Shown: positions 13,302-25,156 of the stretch, piece by piece
Layout of the letters: each line of letters starts with the position of its first letter
Numbering within the stretch: position 1 is the first letter of the stretch
Source of the DNA: Thamnaconus septentrionalis
Taxonomy: Eukaryota > Chordata > Actinopteri > Tetraodontiformes > Monacanthidae
Assembly (NCBI GenBank): GCA_009823395.1
Contig: CM020511.1
Coordinates: 17,322,001-17,386,000 of the forward strand
Direction: 5' to 3'
DNA: 64,000 bases
Made by a program: the position numbers and the translations under genes
Notes under the pieces: model-generated
Seen by the model: only the letters and a program-made list of their open reading frames with translations
Told to the model about the DNA's origin: nothing
Databases searched by the model: none

Positions 13302-13896
13302 AGAGAGTGACACAGCCAATCAGAAACAGTGATTGTGGTTCAATGCAAAGTTTACTGGGTCAGACCAGATGCGAGAAGAAGGAGGGGCCCCAGCAGACAG
13401 CGAAGGTAGGGGAAAAAGGGAGTGCGCACTGAGTATCACTTACAGATTTTCACTCCCCTCAGCTATTTTTCTCATGCACGATCTGCCTGCTTTTCATCTT
13501 GTCTTCATCATCTTCTTTTGCTTTGCAGTTTTATCTCTTCCTATGGGGAAGAAATGCTGGAAATTTAATCATGCAGTGGTGGGAAAAAAAAGTTTTTGGA
13601 TCCGACATGCTTTTGTAATAGAATGCATTGATAACACTGAAGCCTCAAACTGCAATTCTTTTAGTACAGTCACCCACCGTCCAACATATTCACATGTGCA
13701 CTGTTTTGTCCAGGTCAAAAGTGGATGTTTTGGCGAGAACATTTCTCTTGGCACAAATCCTGGACAGGTACATGAATTCATTTTTGTTGTTAACATTCAT
13801 CAATAATCGTTTCTTTCTGCCTGATCCAGTCATACTTTTTTCGGCACACATCAATGTTTTTCTGTGTTATGTTAAAGACTGAGTAAATCTTACAAA

Positions 13897-14087
13897 AAAA
13901 TAATGTTTTTGTTTTTTTTCTATTACTGTCTGACTGCAAATTGTAATTTCCTGTTTAGAACTTGTTGTTGGTACTTCCTAATATCCGCAGTGGCCAATAA
14001 TTCACTAGTGGAAAAAAATATTCAGCATGATTGAACAATTTTACATGCGTGTCTGTGTGATGAGTTCAAATGCTCTTTTACGCTAAA
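13897..14087. repeat. Diverged interspersed repeat, copy 2
   Basis: Partner of 11636-11812 in direct orientation, about 2.2 kb away. Best agreement is over 13981-14085: CGCAGTGGCCAATAATTCAC, the following TAGTGGAAAAAA, and GTTCAAATGCTC at 14064-14075. It is well diverged, so the insertions are old. No transposase or reverse transcriptase frame is visible in either copy. Confidence 0.6.
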
Positions 14088-14389
14088 AACCAGTTGTTAT
14101 TTCCAAATTTACACACCTGCTAACTAAGAATGAAAGACTTAACCGAAGGTGTGGCTGTTGAAGCTGGCCTATATTTACCCACGAGTCAGGATGTAGCATT
14201 CGTTGACAGCACACAGGTTATCCAGCTTGATTCACAGTTATTCTGTCAATAATATTCCCCATGAATCTTTTGCTAAAAAGCTATATTTCACACTCCATTC
14301 ATATGCAGGACTGTTTACTGTTTACTTTTACTCACCTTCTTGCTTTCCTCTACTGAAAGTTCTCCCTCTGCTCTTTTTCACTCCTATTT

Positions 14390-14432
14390 AATAAAAAATA
14401 AAATATAAAATAATAAAATAATAAAATAATCA
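14390..14432. repeat. A-rich AATAAA-type simple repeat
   Basis: Repeated AATAA/AAAAT units. It contains many poly(A)-signal words by composition, so none should be read as a real signal. Confidence 0.85.
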
Positions 14433-15380
14433 GCGATTAGCATTCAAACACCTGTCACCAGAGTACTTCAGATCTCAGGTATAAACCAAAAAGGAGGATT
14501 GCACAATTTGCAGAGGGGTATCTTTAGTCTTTGCTGAAACAAATGTGTGTGCTACGAATCTAAAGCAATGCGGTAAGTCTGCTAAAAGTGTAACGGGGGA
14601 AACAGGCTAAAAAAAAAAAAAGAAAAAAAAAGAAGAAGCACCGTGTAGGGTAACAGCGAGGTGTCTTATAGGCAGGAGAAAAGAAATCAAAGGGAACGAG
14701 ATCAAGAGGGGGGGAAAGCGGAGAGAGAAGGAGGCGCGGAGAAACACAAACAGGGGAAATAATAATGGGAGGAGGCAGCTGAGAGATAAGAATGAAATGT
14801 GAAATAGGGTTTTGATTGGGATGAAAATGAGATGACACAAATGAGAGAGGGAGAGAGAGAGGGAGAAGAAGGGCGCTGATGTGGCGTTCCCTGACAACAC
14901 AGATGCTGCCACACACACACACACACACATTCCTTCATAAACAATTTAACCATATTTCCCCATATAACACACTCTTAAGTTATTCCGGGCTCGTATGCTT
15001 GTCCCGTTTACTTACGGTCTCACATGCAAGTAGTGCTGTGCTTATAATTTAGGAATAATTTGTTCCTGCTGTTTCACACGCCGGCGTCTTATTGCTGCCC
15101 ATATGGCCATCCAGTTTACATACAGTGTGTCCAAAACATCAGCATCAGATAAAATTCAGACAATCACACTCAATATTGTGTGGCTATCCCCCCACCTTCT
15201 CCTTGCACGGTGTTTTTTTTTTTTTTCTTTTCAGTTTTTTTTCTGATTACCATCAGAGGCAATATGGGCCAGTGCAATTCACTTGCAAATGCCGTGCGTA
15301 TGAGACCACATCACGCTTTTATTGGCCACTGAAAACATTTCTAATATAAGGGCAGACACGGGGGGGGGCATAAGGAGGCA
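14433..15380. other. Spacer with purine-rich tract and short CA array
   Basis: Strongly purine-rich on the plus strand from 14605 to 14872, giving serine/proline/leucine-rich false frames on the minus strand. A (CA)9-10 array sits at 14910-14929. No gene was recognised. Confidence 0.5.
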
Positions 15381-15399
15381 CTGTGCTGCGCACAGCCTT

Positions 15400-15655
15400 C
15401 AATAACACAATTTTGTGTTTGGCGGCTGCGGCAGACTCCCTCCTGCGCCGCACCTACGCCACGGCGGCCTGTCGGAGAGGCTTTTATTACGAGAGGAAGA
15501 GAGGGGGAGCACGTCTGAGATCACAAGGGCAATTACAGCATTATTTGGAGTTTGGTTATTTCCTGGCACCCTCTGTTGTGTGTTCATGGGAGCGTGCAAG
15601 CTCGTTTGCATGGTTTGCCGCGCGTCTTCAGCGACACATTTCCCCGTCTCCTCAG
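15400..15655. promoter_or_regulatory. CpG-rich patch with conserved-element texture
   Basis: A CG-dense segment (GGCGGCTGCGG, CGCCGCACCTACGCCACGGC) passes into AT-rich text (GGCAATTACAGCATTATTTG) and then a second CG-dense segment near 15620. Three long frames overlap here in different phases. That is expected where GC-rich sequence lacks stop codons, and none resembles a known protein. It could be a regulatory element or a small CpG island. Confidence 0.3.
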
Positions 15656-18639
15656 ATAACAAACAGGAGATGCTTCTGTATTTCTTAGGTCGAGGCATTT
15701 GGATAGAAAACTTCTTCTTTTTTGTTTCACAATAGGATTCCTTATTGATTCCAACATTAAGTGAATACACTCGATCTGCCTCTTTGCTTTCTATTCTAGC
15801 AACATCAGCCTTTTGAGTTGTCACTTTTTTAAAGTAAATGTATTTTTTAAAATTCAAACAAAGTATATTCCGATGCTATAAGTCCTATCGTGGCATGAGT
15901 ATTTTTTCACCTGTGGTTATTTGTGAGGAATCCCCAAAGCGTTTGTGTACCTGTTGTTTTTTTTTTTTGTGTGAGAGTAATAAAGGACCATTGCTGTTGA
16001 GAGAAACGTCAGGGAACTTTAGGGAACCATGTCTTTTCCTTGTGCTTGATTCAGGGCTAATGGGTTATAATGATTGTGAAAACTTAAGCCCTGTTTTCTC
16101 CTTTTTTTTTTTTTTTTTTTTGTTTTAATAAGAGTAGCAGCTGTGTTTTAGTACATAATTTGACTCTAATTTAACCATTTACCATTAAATGAAAATCAAG
16201 GACAGCATTCTTGCTAGAATCGCTGCTGGTTTCGGGTCAGTGAGGTCTTTTTTCGGCACAGTTTGTCTGGTCAGTAGATTATTTTTGTTGGCACTTGTTT
16301 ATTGACGTGTTCCAAAGTGGCTATGTTTGTTGTAAATGGAAAGGTTCTTTCCTCTTTCAGCATTAGGGCATCGGTTCACAATTTCTGTTAAAAGTAAGTG
16401 TTATAGTGGAGTTTTTTCTTCTTAAATGTGTTGCAGCCAGTCTGGTGTACAAATGACACAGCGACAGTGGACTTAACCAACAGTTCATGTTCAGTTCAGT
16501 TCAGATGCATCCAGAGGATTTATTATGTGACTGTGCCATCAAGCCAGCAGTGCAGCTGTGTATCTTCAGTGCAGGCTTAAAAAAGATGTGTTAATGGCTT
16601 CATATGTTCTGCAGTTGTAAACACAATAATCCTCGACCTCAGTGTATCATATTGCTGACGTGGTGTTAAAAGAAAAAAAAAAGTCACTCACTCAAAGTAC
16701 TTGCAAATGTGAGAGCCCTTATTACATTGTTTAAATGTAACAGATGCATGCTCACCTCATTATGAGGAAATTGAAAACTGGGGTCAATCAGCTACAGTAT
16801 CTTTGCAGTTTTAAAGTGCTGTGGGTTGCAGGAGCAGAAGTCAAGGTTTGAAGGATCCTGCAATGAAATGTGAGTCTCTAAGCCTCCCCTGTAGCATCTG
16901 CACCTGCCATGCAAAAGCTAATGTCACAAGTTCTGTCTGCAAGACTGAACGGGATAGCTGGGATTTTCTCGATACAGCTAGCTCATAAAAGACAGAAAAA
17001 CATGAGCTTTTGGCGTAATCCAACGTGCTAAATATAACAACGTCATAAGATAGATTTGCTTGATGATAAACAACTTTGTATGTCTCTAAAGATAGTAACG
17101 AGAGCAAAGGACAAAGTACAGCAACACTGTCTCCTTTTACAATGTGTAAGATTCCAAATGGTGGCTGAAGAGGTGAAGAGTTTGAGGAGTTACCTCGCTT
17201 GATTAGCTATATCCAAAATAATGTTTTTTGTTCTACATTCAATGAAGAAGTGGGTCCCCCAAAACACAGGTAACAATTAAAGCTCGAGCAGCATTGATTG
17301 GGGCTAAGCCACACCTCGCAAAACCCCAACTCATGACCGAAATCTGGCCCCACATCTCTCGAGAATGGCAGGATCTTCATCCAAAAACCCCAAAACGAGG
17401 CTTCCTATTGACTATAAACAAATTAATACATGGCAAACACTGTAATTCAGAGCTAGTGCAGTCTGGCACAGGGAGGCAAATGAAATAATTGCACAAAACT
17501 TCTTCCGGAAAGAAGGACACAGCACAAGAAGAAACACAGATAAAATGCTGTAGATTCTAACATATACAACCCTGGGAAGTTAAAAGCTACTAGTCGCTCT
17601 CGCGTGACCTCTATGCTAAACCAATGTTTTCTCCTGCACACATATTCCAGTTGCCTGCAGGAAGAGGCCAATTTTCCTGATTGGCTTCCGCAACAAAATA
17701 TCAGACTGCATTTTCTCCAAAAGTCGAGCGGCTTTCAGCTTTTTCCAACCAACCAGCTGCATGTTTCAGTGCGCCTATTGCTCGCGACAGATCAGGCTGC
17801 TGCGGCCAAAACAGAGAGCGCTCATTAAAACGAGCAGGAACACCTGGGTTCTCAGTAGATGACCTGATGTGGGTTTTTAATGCAGCCTGAATGTTCGGTT
17901 TTATGCAGGAGTCTGGTGGCTGAGCAAATAAAACAAACTGGCATTCCTCGAGCCTGAGGTCACTTTCTGTGCAGATTAAGACTGGTTGACTGAAGCAAAG
18001 ACCTCGCATAACTCTAATAACGCCCGCCTTCCAGATGTGCATCCTGTTTTGGTTATTAGTAATATGATGACTTTGTCATGTTGCTGCTGGCATCCTCAGT
18101 CTATTCAAGTCTTTTCCGCTAATTAAAAGGATATCAAATTATTTCATATATATATGAGGAATTTTTTTCCCTAAAAAATTTCTAACACACAATGTGACAT
18201 TTTGCCCAGTAAGACATTCCTGTTTCTACTGCTTCTGTGTTCTACAACAAGGGTCATGATTTTGACCATCAAAATAATTGCAGGACAGAATAATAAGTCT
18301 GTTTTTGTTGAGTCAGAGCTTGCCAGTTGGCTGGTTTTGAGTCAAACTATTGCTGATTCACAAAAAAAAACAACAACCTGAAACTGAGTACTATGAAAGC
18401 ATCACCGACATTTCTAAAATAACAAAAAGTTCTATTTTTCCTTCTCCAACACCAGTTAAAGTGCAACACTTTAACAAGAATGCAGTTCATCAGATTGATT
18501 TATTGAATCAGCCTTCTGTATTTCAAGTCCCTGGATGAGCCGCAGGAGCTCGAGCTGAGCAGGGAGGTCAGGAGTGAAGCTCACAGGAAGTTAGCAGAAG
18601 GGGGATGAGGAGATGGAACAAATCAGGAGGAATATGCAA
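15656..18639. other. AT-rich spacer, no gene supported
   Basis: About 3 kb with T homopolymers (15957-15968, 16099-16121) and no recognised exon, transposon or RNA gene. Frames of 60 to 113 codons have no recognisable domains. Confidence 0.5.
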
Positions 18640-18785
18640 AGGTCGATCGAGTCCTCGCGGGGCGCCCTGAACTCGCGAGAAGGAAGGATGCTCCGAGGAT
18701 CGACGGGAAGATGGGACGAGACGCAGACGAGCGAAAACTCAGCAGGGTGGAGCAGAACGCTGAACGCTGGGCTGCCGAAGCACTG
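18640..18785 (+). promoter_or_regulatory. CpG-rich patch overlapping a 93-codon frame
   Basis: CG dinucleotides are dense (GGTCGATCGAG, CTCGCGGGGCGCC, ACTCGCGAG, GGATCGACGGG). A plus-strand frame starts at an ATG at 18613 in a reasonable context (G at -3 and +4) and runs to 18894. Its predicted product is hydrophilic and basic at first (MEQIRRNMQRSIESSRG...), then has no visible domain. I do not recognise it. It may be a small CpG island with a chance frame, and no good splice donor follows it. Confidence 0.2.
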
Positions 18786-19493
18786 GACCGGTGGAGGCAT
18801 GGGAATAATTCTTCCAGATGTTTCTGTTCGTAAGAGAGTTTTTAGTAGCCTTTTCCCTGACTGTTCTTCTCTGGATGCACACGCGCACTATTGATGAGCT
18901 CTGGCTGTGACAGAATTTCATTTTTTCCATTTGTGCTCCATTACGAGCTGGATCTAATGAGCGGCGACGAGAGGCCAAAATGGGCATTTAGAAGAGCTCA
19001 TAACGCCGCAATTTTATTCACGGATGTGGTTAGTTTGCACAGTGGACAAATCAATCTCCTGGCAACACAGACACGAATTTGGTGCCAATCTTCTCGTCAC
19101 ACACTGGGTGACCGCCGTCCAAATTTTCCCAAAAGCAGCGCAATCATCTAATAGCAGTGGGGCTCCTCACTGAAAAAAAGAACCAAACACTGTGAAAATT
19201 GAGCCACAGCAGTGGCACTGAACTGCTCAGGCTGATTATGGGCTTGACTTTGAATTACATGACTTTAACTAAGTGGAGTGATTCGTGGGATTCAGCACCC
19301 CCTTCCCCCCTTACCCCTCCAAAAAAAAAAAGAAAGAAAGGGAAAAAAATCTGCTCTATGGTAGGAGTGGTCAACAAAAGATGCGTGTAACTACATAGAG
19401 CTGGTGATGAAAATTGGCCTCAGGCTGTGCTGTGGGAGTGAATAACAGAGGAGGCATCTATTTCCTATGTAAATGAGCGGCAGGTACACGCAT

Positions 19494-19497
<4 letters not shown>

Positions 19498-19531
<34 letters not shown>
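19498..19531. repeat. (CA)17 microsatellite
   Basis: Pure CA run ending in CCCGTGG. Confidence 0.97.
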
Positions 19532-19533
<2 letters not shown>

Positions 19534-22220
19534 GTGGATCCACAGCCACACAAAGTACTGTGAACATGCACAAACACTCAGAGCTCAATAGGTGGCCCGA
19601 CAGAAGTGGTTTATTGTGCATGAACGCTCCTCAAATTTCAATGTGTTGCATCAGCCAGCCGGCTGCGCTCACTGCCTCAATTAGCTTGCCTCTCTTTCCT
19701 CAAACAAGTGAAATAGCACAGTGCTCAGTGTAAATGACACTTGAATCTTCCATTTAAAGTGAAACATAGCGGGACGAGATGTATATATCACGTTTTGGAC
19801 AGCTTGTCATTTCCATATGACTTCTCTTTTTTTTCCAACCCCCATATTGTCCCAGATATGTGCCTGATGAAACAAAGTGTAGGACCTTCCTCTCTACCAT
19901 ACATGTTTTCTCACGAGCCCCCGCGTTCAAAGAAAAACCATGATGAACAGAAATATTTTGCTTTCCTTTATGGCAATGCCCAAGGCATGTACATGTATAC
20001 TGTCAGTATTCATCATTTTGTTTACCATAGTATTTTGTTTCAGCTTCAGGTCTGTGTTTTTTGGTCTCTCATGATCCACTCCGTGATGCGTTCTGTCACA
20101 GAAGGGGTTGTTTAAACTGCAGCATCTTCAATGTGGCACACAGACACTGTAGCTTTTTTGCACTCTAGTTCATGCAATAACCGGGTATGAAAATGCAAAA
20201 CTTTGAAATTGGGTTTTGAAATGAAATCTTTCCAGTGCACAGCTTTTGCGCTGCTGTGTACATTAGCAAAAGCGATCAGATTTTGTGGAAACGATGACAC
20301 CGTGGAACCACATTGCAAGTTTGGATTGCATTGTTCAGAAATGTCCAGCACTTACTAACTTTGTGGCCCTATGCCCATTTTGTAGCGCACATGCTCGTAT
20401 TATGTAGTACACACTGTTGCCTCTAAAGGTTGGAGTAATTTTGTTTTCAGACACAACCTGTTGTTTATTCTCATTTAAATGCATCAGTAACCACTTCTGA
20501 CCAGGTGTACTGATTACTTTGTGTCCCAATTTCCAGAGTGAAAAGAATTCATGCATAACATTTGTTTGGCGCAATAAATGCAAGAGGGTGGTGGGCTGGG
20601 GAGAACAAGACATTTTACTCAAACTTTTTGACCAACTGTGTGTATGTATGCCATATACAATATACAATATACTAACGTTTACTTCACATGGTGCACAACA
20701 TTAACGTGCATTATACACACCTTCCTTACGCAACATTACCATCAATGTCTTCAACCAAAGATCCTCTTTCCGCATAAAAATAGGCCTTTTCTAAATAGTT
20801 TGAAAAGGAATACAGTGACTAATGATACCTGCTGCACATGGCTTGTTTTCACTTGGCTGCTGGCATGATCTTAATTCACCACGGTTCATCACTACTGAAA
20901 TCCAGCCAACAGTCTCTCAGTGCTTTCACAGATGTTTATTGTTATATTGTTATATGTAGTATATTCATTGTTATACACTATGAAATTCTGCTGATGAGAC
21001 TTTCAGGCCAAGTCATTCTGTGGTGCACGCTCGGTTTGTTCTACTCATTAAATGATTAATTATTTCATTACTCATTCATTTATTTGCTCATATACTTATG
21101 TATTTCATCAGTCATTCACTGAATCACATAATGTAATACATTTTTTTTTTTTTTTTTTTTTCAAGAGCCTGACAGTGAGTTTACACACATGACAAACTGC
21201 TTTTTTGGCATACTTTTTAATCTTCATATACAGGCAATATGGGTCATGTGTCACTGTTCTGTGTTGACAGAGTCACACAGCCGGACAGAAACATTTATAC
21301 AATTGTTATTAAGTCAGCACACACAAGGGACGCCGTGCAGACATGGCATGGCTCTCATGTTTCATTCATATTTATAATACAGGTGTGTGAAGGCATCAGA
21401 ATCACACATGTTCCACCAACACGTCAAACACTCACGATGTGAGTGAAAAGCTCAAGTTGACTAGGACTAAACTTGGAGTAGCTGGAAGTCAAAATGAAAA
21501 TATGATTGGCGACAGCAATATTTTCTTGTTGTTGTTTTTTTTGTCAATAGTCTAAAATATACAGATTTTAGAGATTTCAAAACATGGGGGAGAAACATCA
21601 TGCAACATGGAACAGCAAAACATATTTGCAGTTATATGAAAGCAAAAAAAGGCCAGGTCGGATTAACAAGTTTTTGAGTGTTTTGTATTTGTGTCAAGAA
21701 AGCCTTGTTCTTGGGTGTAGCAGATAGCTGGCACTGTAAACGTTTCATCATTCATTCTGCCTCTACTCTCAAAAAGGAAAATAAAACATTTTTTTTTTCT
21801 TTATCAGTCTTAGCAAAAGCGAAAATAAATAAAAACTGCCACTGGTACGCAAGCTGCAATACACAAAAAGCACTGCATGCACGGGCATACACGCTGCTGT
21901 CAGGGCTGGTTTCTTTAAGTTACACTCTGTCTTATCATAAGAAAGAGAATGCGTGCAGGATATGGTGACAGTTTTCATACGCACAGTCACAGAATTAGGT
22001 CCAACCCTGCTGGTATTTTTAGCTATTGGAAACTTTTGTGTTTGTTCTCTTTCTTTTTTTTCTTTCTCTCAAGCAGAATTTGTCTGATAGTTTGGGTGGC
22101 GCTTTGCATGTATTGTCTTTAATCTCCTTTCACACTATGCTGTACTCAATGTTCTTTCTTCTGTGCAGTGCTGCCTTGTTTTGTTCTTCTCAGCAATGTT
22201 TTAGTGTTGAGTTGTTTTGC
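19532..22220. other. AT-rich spacer, no gene supported
   Basis: Contains a T-run of over 20 bases at 21140-21162 and TTATATTGTTATA words near 20941. No exon, transposon or RNA gene was recognised. Confidence 0.5.
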
Positions 22221-22280
22221 CATTCTATTCTATTCTATTCTATTCTATTCTATTCTATTCCAGTCCATTCTATTCTGTTC
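22221..22280. repeat. (ATTCT)n pentanucleotide array with degenerate tail
   Basis: About eight perfect units to 22260, then a mutated tail (CAGTCCATTCTATTCTGTTC). Confidence 0.95.
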
Positions 22281-22924
22281 AAAACATTATAAAGGATATG
22301 TACCATACCAAATGTAGACCATATGTTTAATCTTGGAGACATAATGGCCTGACCATGCAAGGCAGCAGGATTGTTGAGAATTCAACTCTGAAATTTCACA
22401 GATCCAGTGTGTCTACTTTCCTGCCACTCATCAAAGTCAAGAAAATCAGTAAATCAGCAAACATGTTTTTCTCAGACTGGAAGGTCAACAAACTCTGGGT
22501 CATTCCCTGATCTCTGAAACTGTGATTCACCATGGCAACTAAAACAAAAAGTTCTTCAAAAAGGCTTTATGTCCCTTGAATAAAATACATTTCTCCACAC
22601 ATACACTAAGTGAAGTATGTTCAGAAAAAAAGTGAAGCAGCCTCAGTCAGCAAATTTCAGGGAGACACAGAATAAAGTTTGAATACAATGTAGTTATTCT
22701 GAATGGGACAGCCTATTTCAGGGTTTCAAAACAACAACTCTCAATTGGACCACTGATGGACCCTGATGACCATGTAAAATGTATCACATAAATTGTTGAA
22801 ACAATCAATTTGACATTTGAAGATGAAGGCAATAAAAATCTAAAATGAATAATTTCACAAAATAAAAAAGACCACTGGAACAATTTTGATGGGGGAACAT
22901 CAATTCACTGTGAAGTGACTATTA

Positions 22925-22968
22925 ATTAGGATTAGGGACTAGGGTTAGGACCAGGGTAAGGATGAGGG
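22925..22968 (+). repeat. Degenerate TTAGGG-like stretch
   Basis: Reads ATTAGGATTAGGG, ACTAGGGTTAGG, ACCAGGGTAAGG, ATGAGGG: several near-copies of the vertebrate telomere unit in one orientation. Similar degenerate runs are scattered in fish genomes. It is too short and impure to call an old telomere end. Confidence 0.55.
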
Positions 22969-22980
22969 AATACAAAGGGG

Positions 22981-25106
22981 GTTCCTTAACTGTATAATAA
23001 GCAATAATTCCAAAGTTATCGAGGAAAGACAAAATAGCATCTCATCAATCTGTACTTAAGATGTCATTATTAAGACTGTAGTTCAGTACATAATAAAATA
23101 TGTGATTTATATACTGATGCTGATTTTTGTCTGTAAAGTTACATTAGGAATATACTGGCTTTCACCATATCATTCAGCCATATTGTCTTGATCTGTACAC
23201 CCTGCTTGTTTTTGCTGCACACTCTCTGGATACGTGCTCCTCGCTCAGCGCTCCTTCTCTACTATGACCTCCCTCTTCTTTGCTACACGTTCTGTGTGTC
23301 AGTATCAGGTGCAGTGAGTGACAGTTATTGGTCTGGTGTCGGTGGCTTAGGCGTTACCTATTTTTAAGGCTGATCTCATTTCTGCACACTTCCTCTGTGG
23401 GGTTAACGGCTCGTGCACATCCTGGCTGTGGATGGAAAACAAAACAGGAGCTATCGCTGACATGCAAACAAGTGGGCGATTATGTATCACAGTGCCATCT
23501 TAGAGCAGGACGGCCAATTAGGACAGGTAACAACCATTATGCACCACTACCGCTATGATTGCAATTTGTCCTTAATTGTCTCACTTGTCATTTAGCGTTT
23601 CTTGTGTTCCCTGTGCCGCCCAAACCCCCGTTGAGCACCAGATGCACAGGTGTAATTGTTTTGCTTGTTAAAACGGGACTTGTGATGCGCTGAGTGTGAA
23701 GCTGGTTTTGACGGCGCTAAAATGGATGTAATCATTAAAATGACTTCATCCGAGAAAGTTGAAAAGTAGAAAGCACACAGCTGGGTTTTGTTCGTACAGT
23801 CTAATAAGCTGAGAGACAGAGAGGGAGGGAGAGTGTAACTAACGTGAAAAGGCAGGAAGGGGAAATGGCCTGGGAGGAACAAAGGTGGAAATGTTTCTTT
23901 TTTTGAGCAAACCGCAAAACTGAACCATGATGTTTTCATTATTGCAGAGTTTTACATAGTTTCCCTCTTTTGTTTGTCAAGGAAAATAGCAGTTACACAT
24001 TTCTCTATAAGTTATACATTGCCCTGCTTTTGATTTGGATTATCACTTGAATATTATTCAGGAAGAAAAATAGCAGGACGTTTTATCTGGCATTCAGATC
24101 TATACCACTACATTCCAGATATATCCTCTAAGTCGTGGTTTTTCTTTTTTTTTTTTCAGACATTTAAGGTTAGAGTCATTTTCTTAACCCTCCATTTCCA
24201 TTCCATACAATATTTACAGGATGTTGTTGATGCTTTCAAACAATCTCTCGTATTGCTCAAACAATTATATCTGCTTTTGAGGGCTGTTAACAGAAAAGTT
24301 GGCTCAGACGTCTCTGCTGTTTGGGGTTCTCACTTGTCATCAGCACGCAGTCAGTTCGGTGAACCAGTTAGACCCCTAATGCTGCTTCTGAACTCTTTGG
24401 TTTTCCTGTCTGCTCGACTGACTGGGGACCCGAGAGAAAGAGGTAAAGGAAGTGTGATAGTCTGTCCATAGGAAACATTGGGGGCCCCACGTCCGATTTT
24501 GTAGAGGGGGTAAAAAACCACCAACAAAGATGGAAGGAGGCAGATAGGGAGGCCGAAAAACTGTTCCCAAGAGAGGGCCTGTCGCTTGCGTATTTGCTAA
24601 AGGCGGTTAAAGGTTATTTTCATCTAACGTCTCAACAGCTTTTTTTTTTTTTATGTTCCGCTGAGACACAAAACTTCTGCAAAAACAGTTGCTCTTTAGC
24701 TATCTAGCTGTCCAGCTATCGTCAACATTGAACGCATTACTGCAATCAGCCTTTCGAGCCCTTCGTTGAAAATACACAGACAAAATGACCAAGAATAAAA
24801 TAATAAACTGAAAAAGCAGATTTAAAATGTTTACAAAATGAATGAAAATTTAATATAGGTGAGATCAGTAAAGATTAATGCTGTAAAACGTATCATTTGA
24901 CTTGGTTACAGAAGTAATATTTCCTATGTAAAAAGATGAAGCAGATGGCAATGTGCTATTCTTCTGTAAGGTACCTTCCAGGTTAAGTCACTCATGTATA
25001 GCAAACTGCAGCATGCCACTTGACTCTAAAGTCCCCGTGCTGCCTTGAGGCGCAGGTCAGAGAAGAAAAAGCTGTTTCTCCGATTCTGTTGTTATTACAG
25101 AGAAAG
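22981..25106. other. Spacer with one conserved-looking block, no gene supported
   Basis: Mostly AT-rich. The part at 23475-23600 (GCGATTATGTATCACAG, GGCCAATTAGGACAGG, CAACCATTATGCACC, TTGTCCTTAATTGTC) looks like constrained regulatory DNA by texture. Nothing else was recognised. Confidence 0.35.

Positions 25107-25111
<5 letters not shown>

Positions 25112-25154
<43 letters not shown>
25112..25154. repeat. (AC)21 microsatellite with AT lead
   Basis: A short TATATA lead precedes a pure AC run of about 43 bases. Confidence 0.97.

Positions 25155-25156
<2 letters not shown>

Noticed and set aside
14390..14432. Cluster of AATAAA poly(A) signals
   Set aside because: It is a simple A-rich repeat with no downstream GT-rich element and no coding frame upstream.
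15399..15857. 152-codon minus-strand frame opposite two plus-strand frames
   Set aside because: All are open because the sequence is GC-rich and stop-poor; the products have no recognisable domain and overlap in different phases.
24720..24745. AACATTGAACGCATTAC resembling the start of miR-181
   Set aside because: It mismatches inside the seed and no stable hairpin partner is visible nearby.
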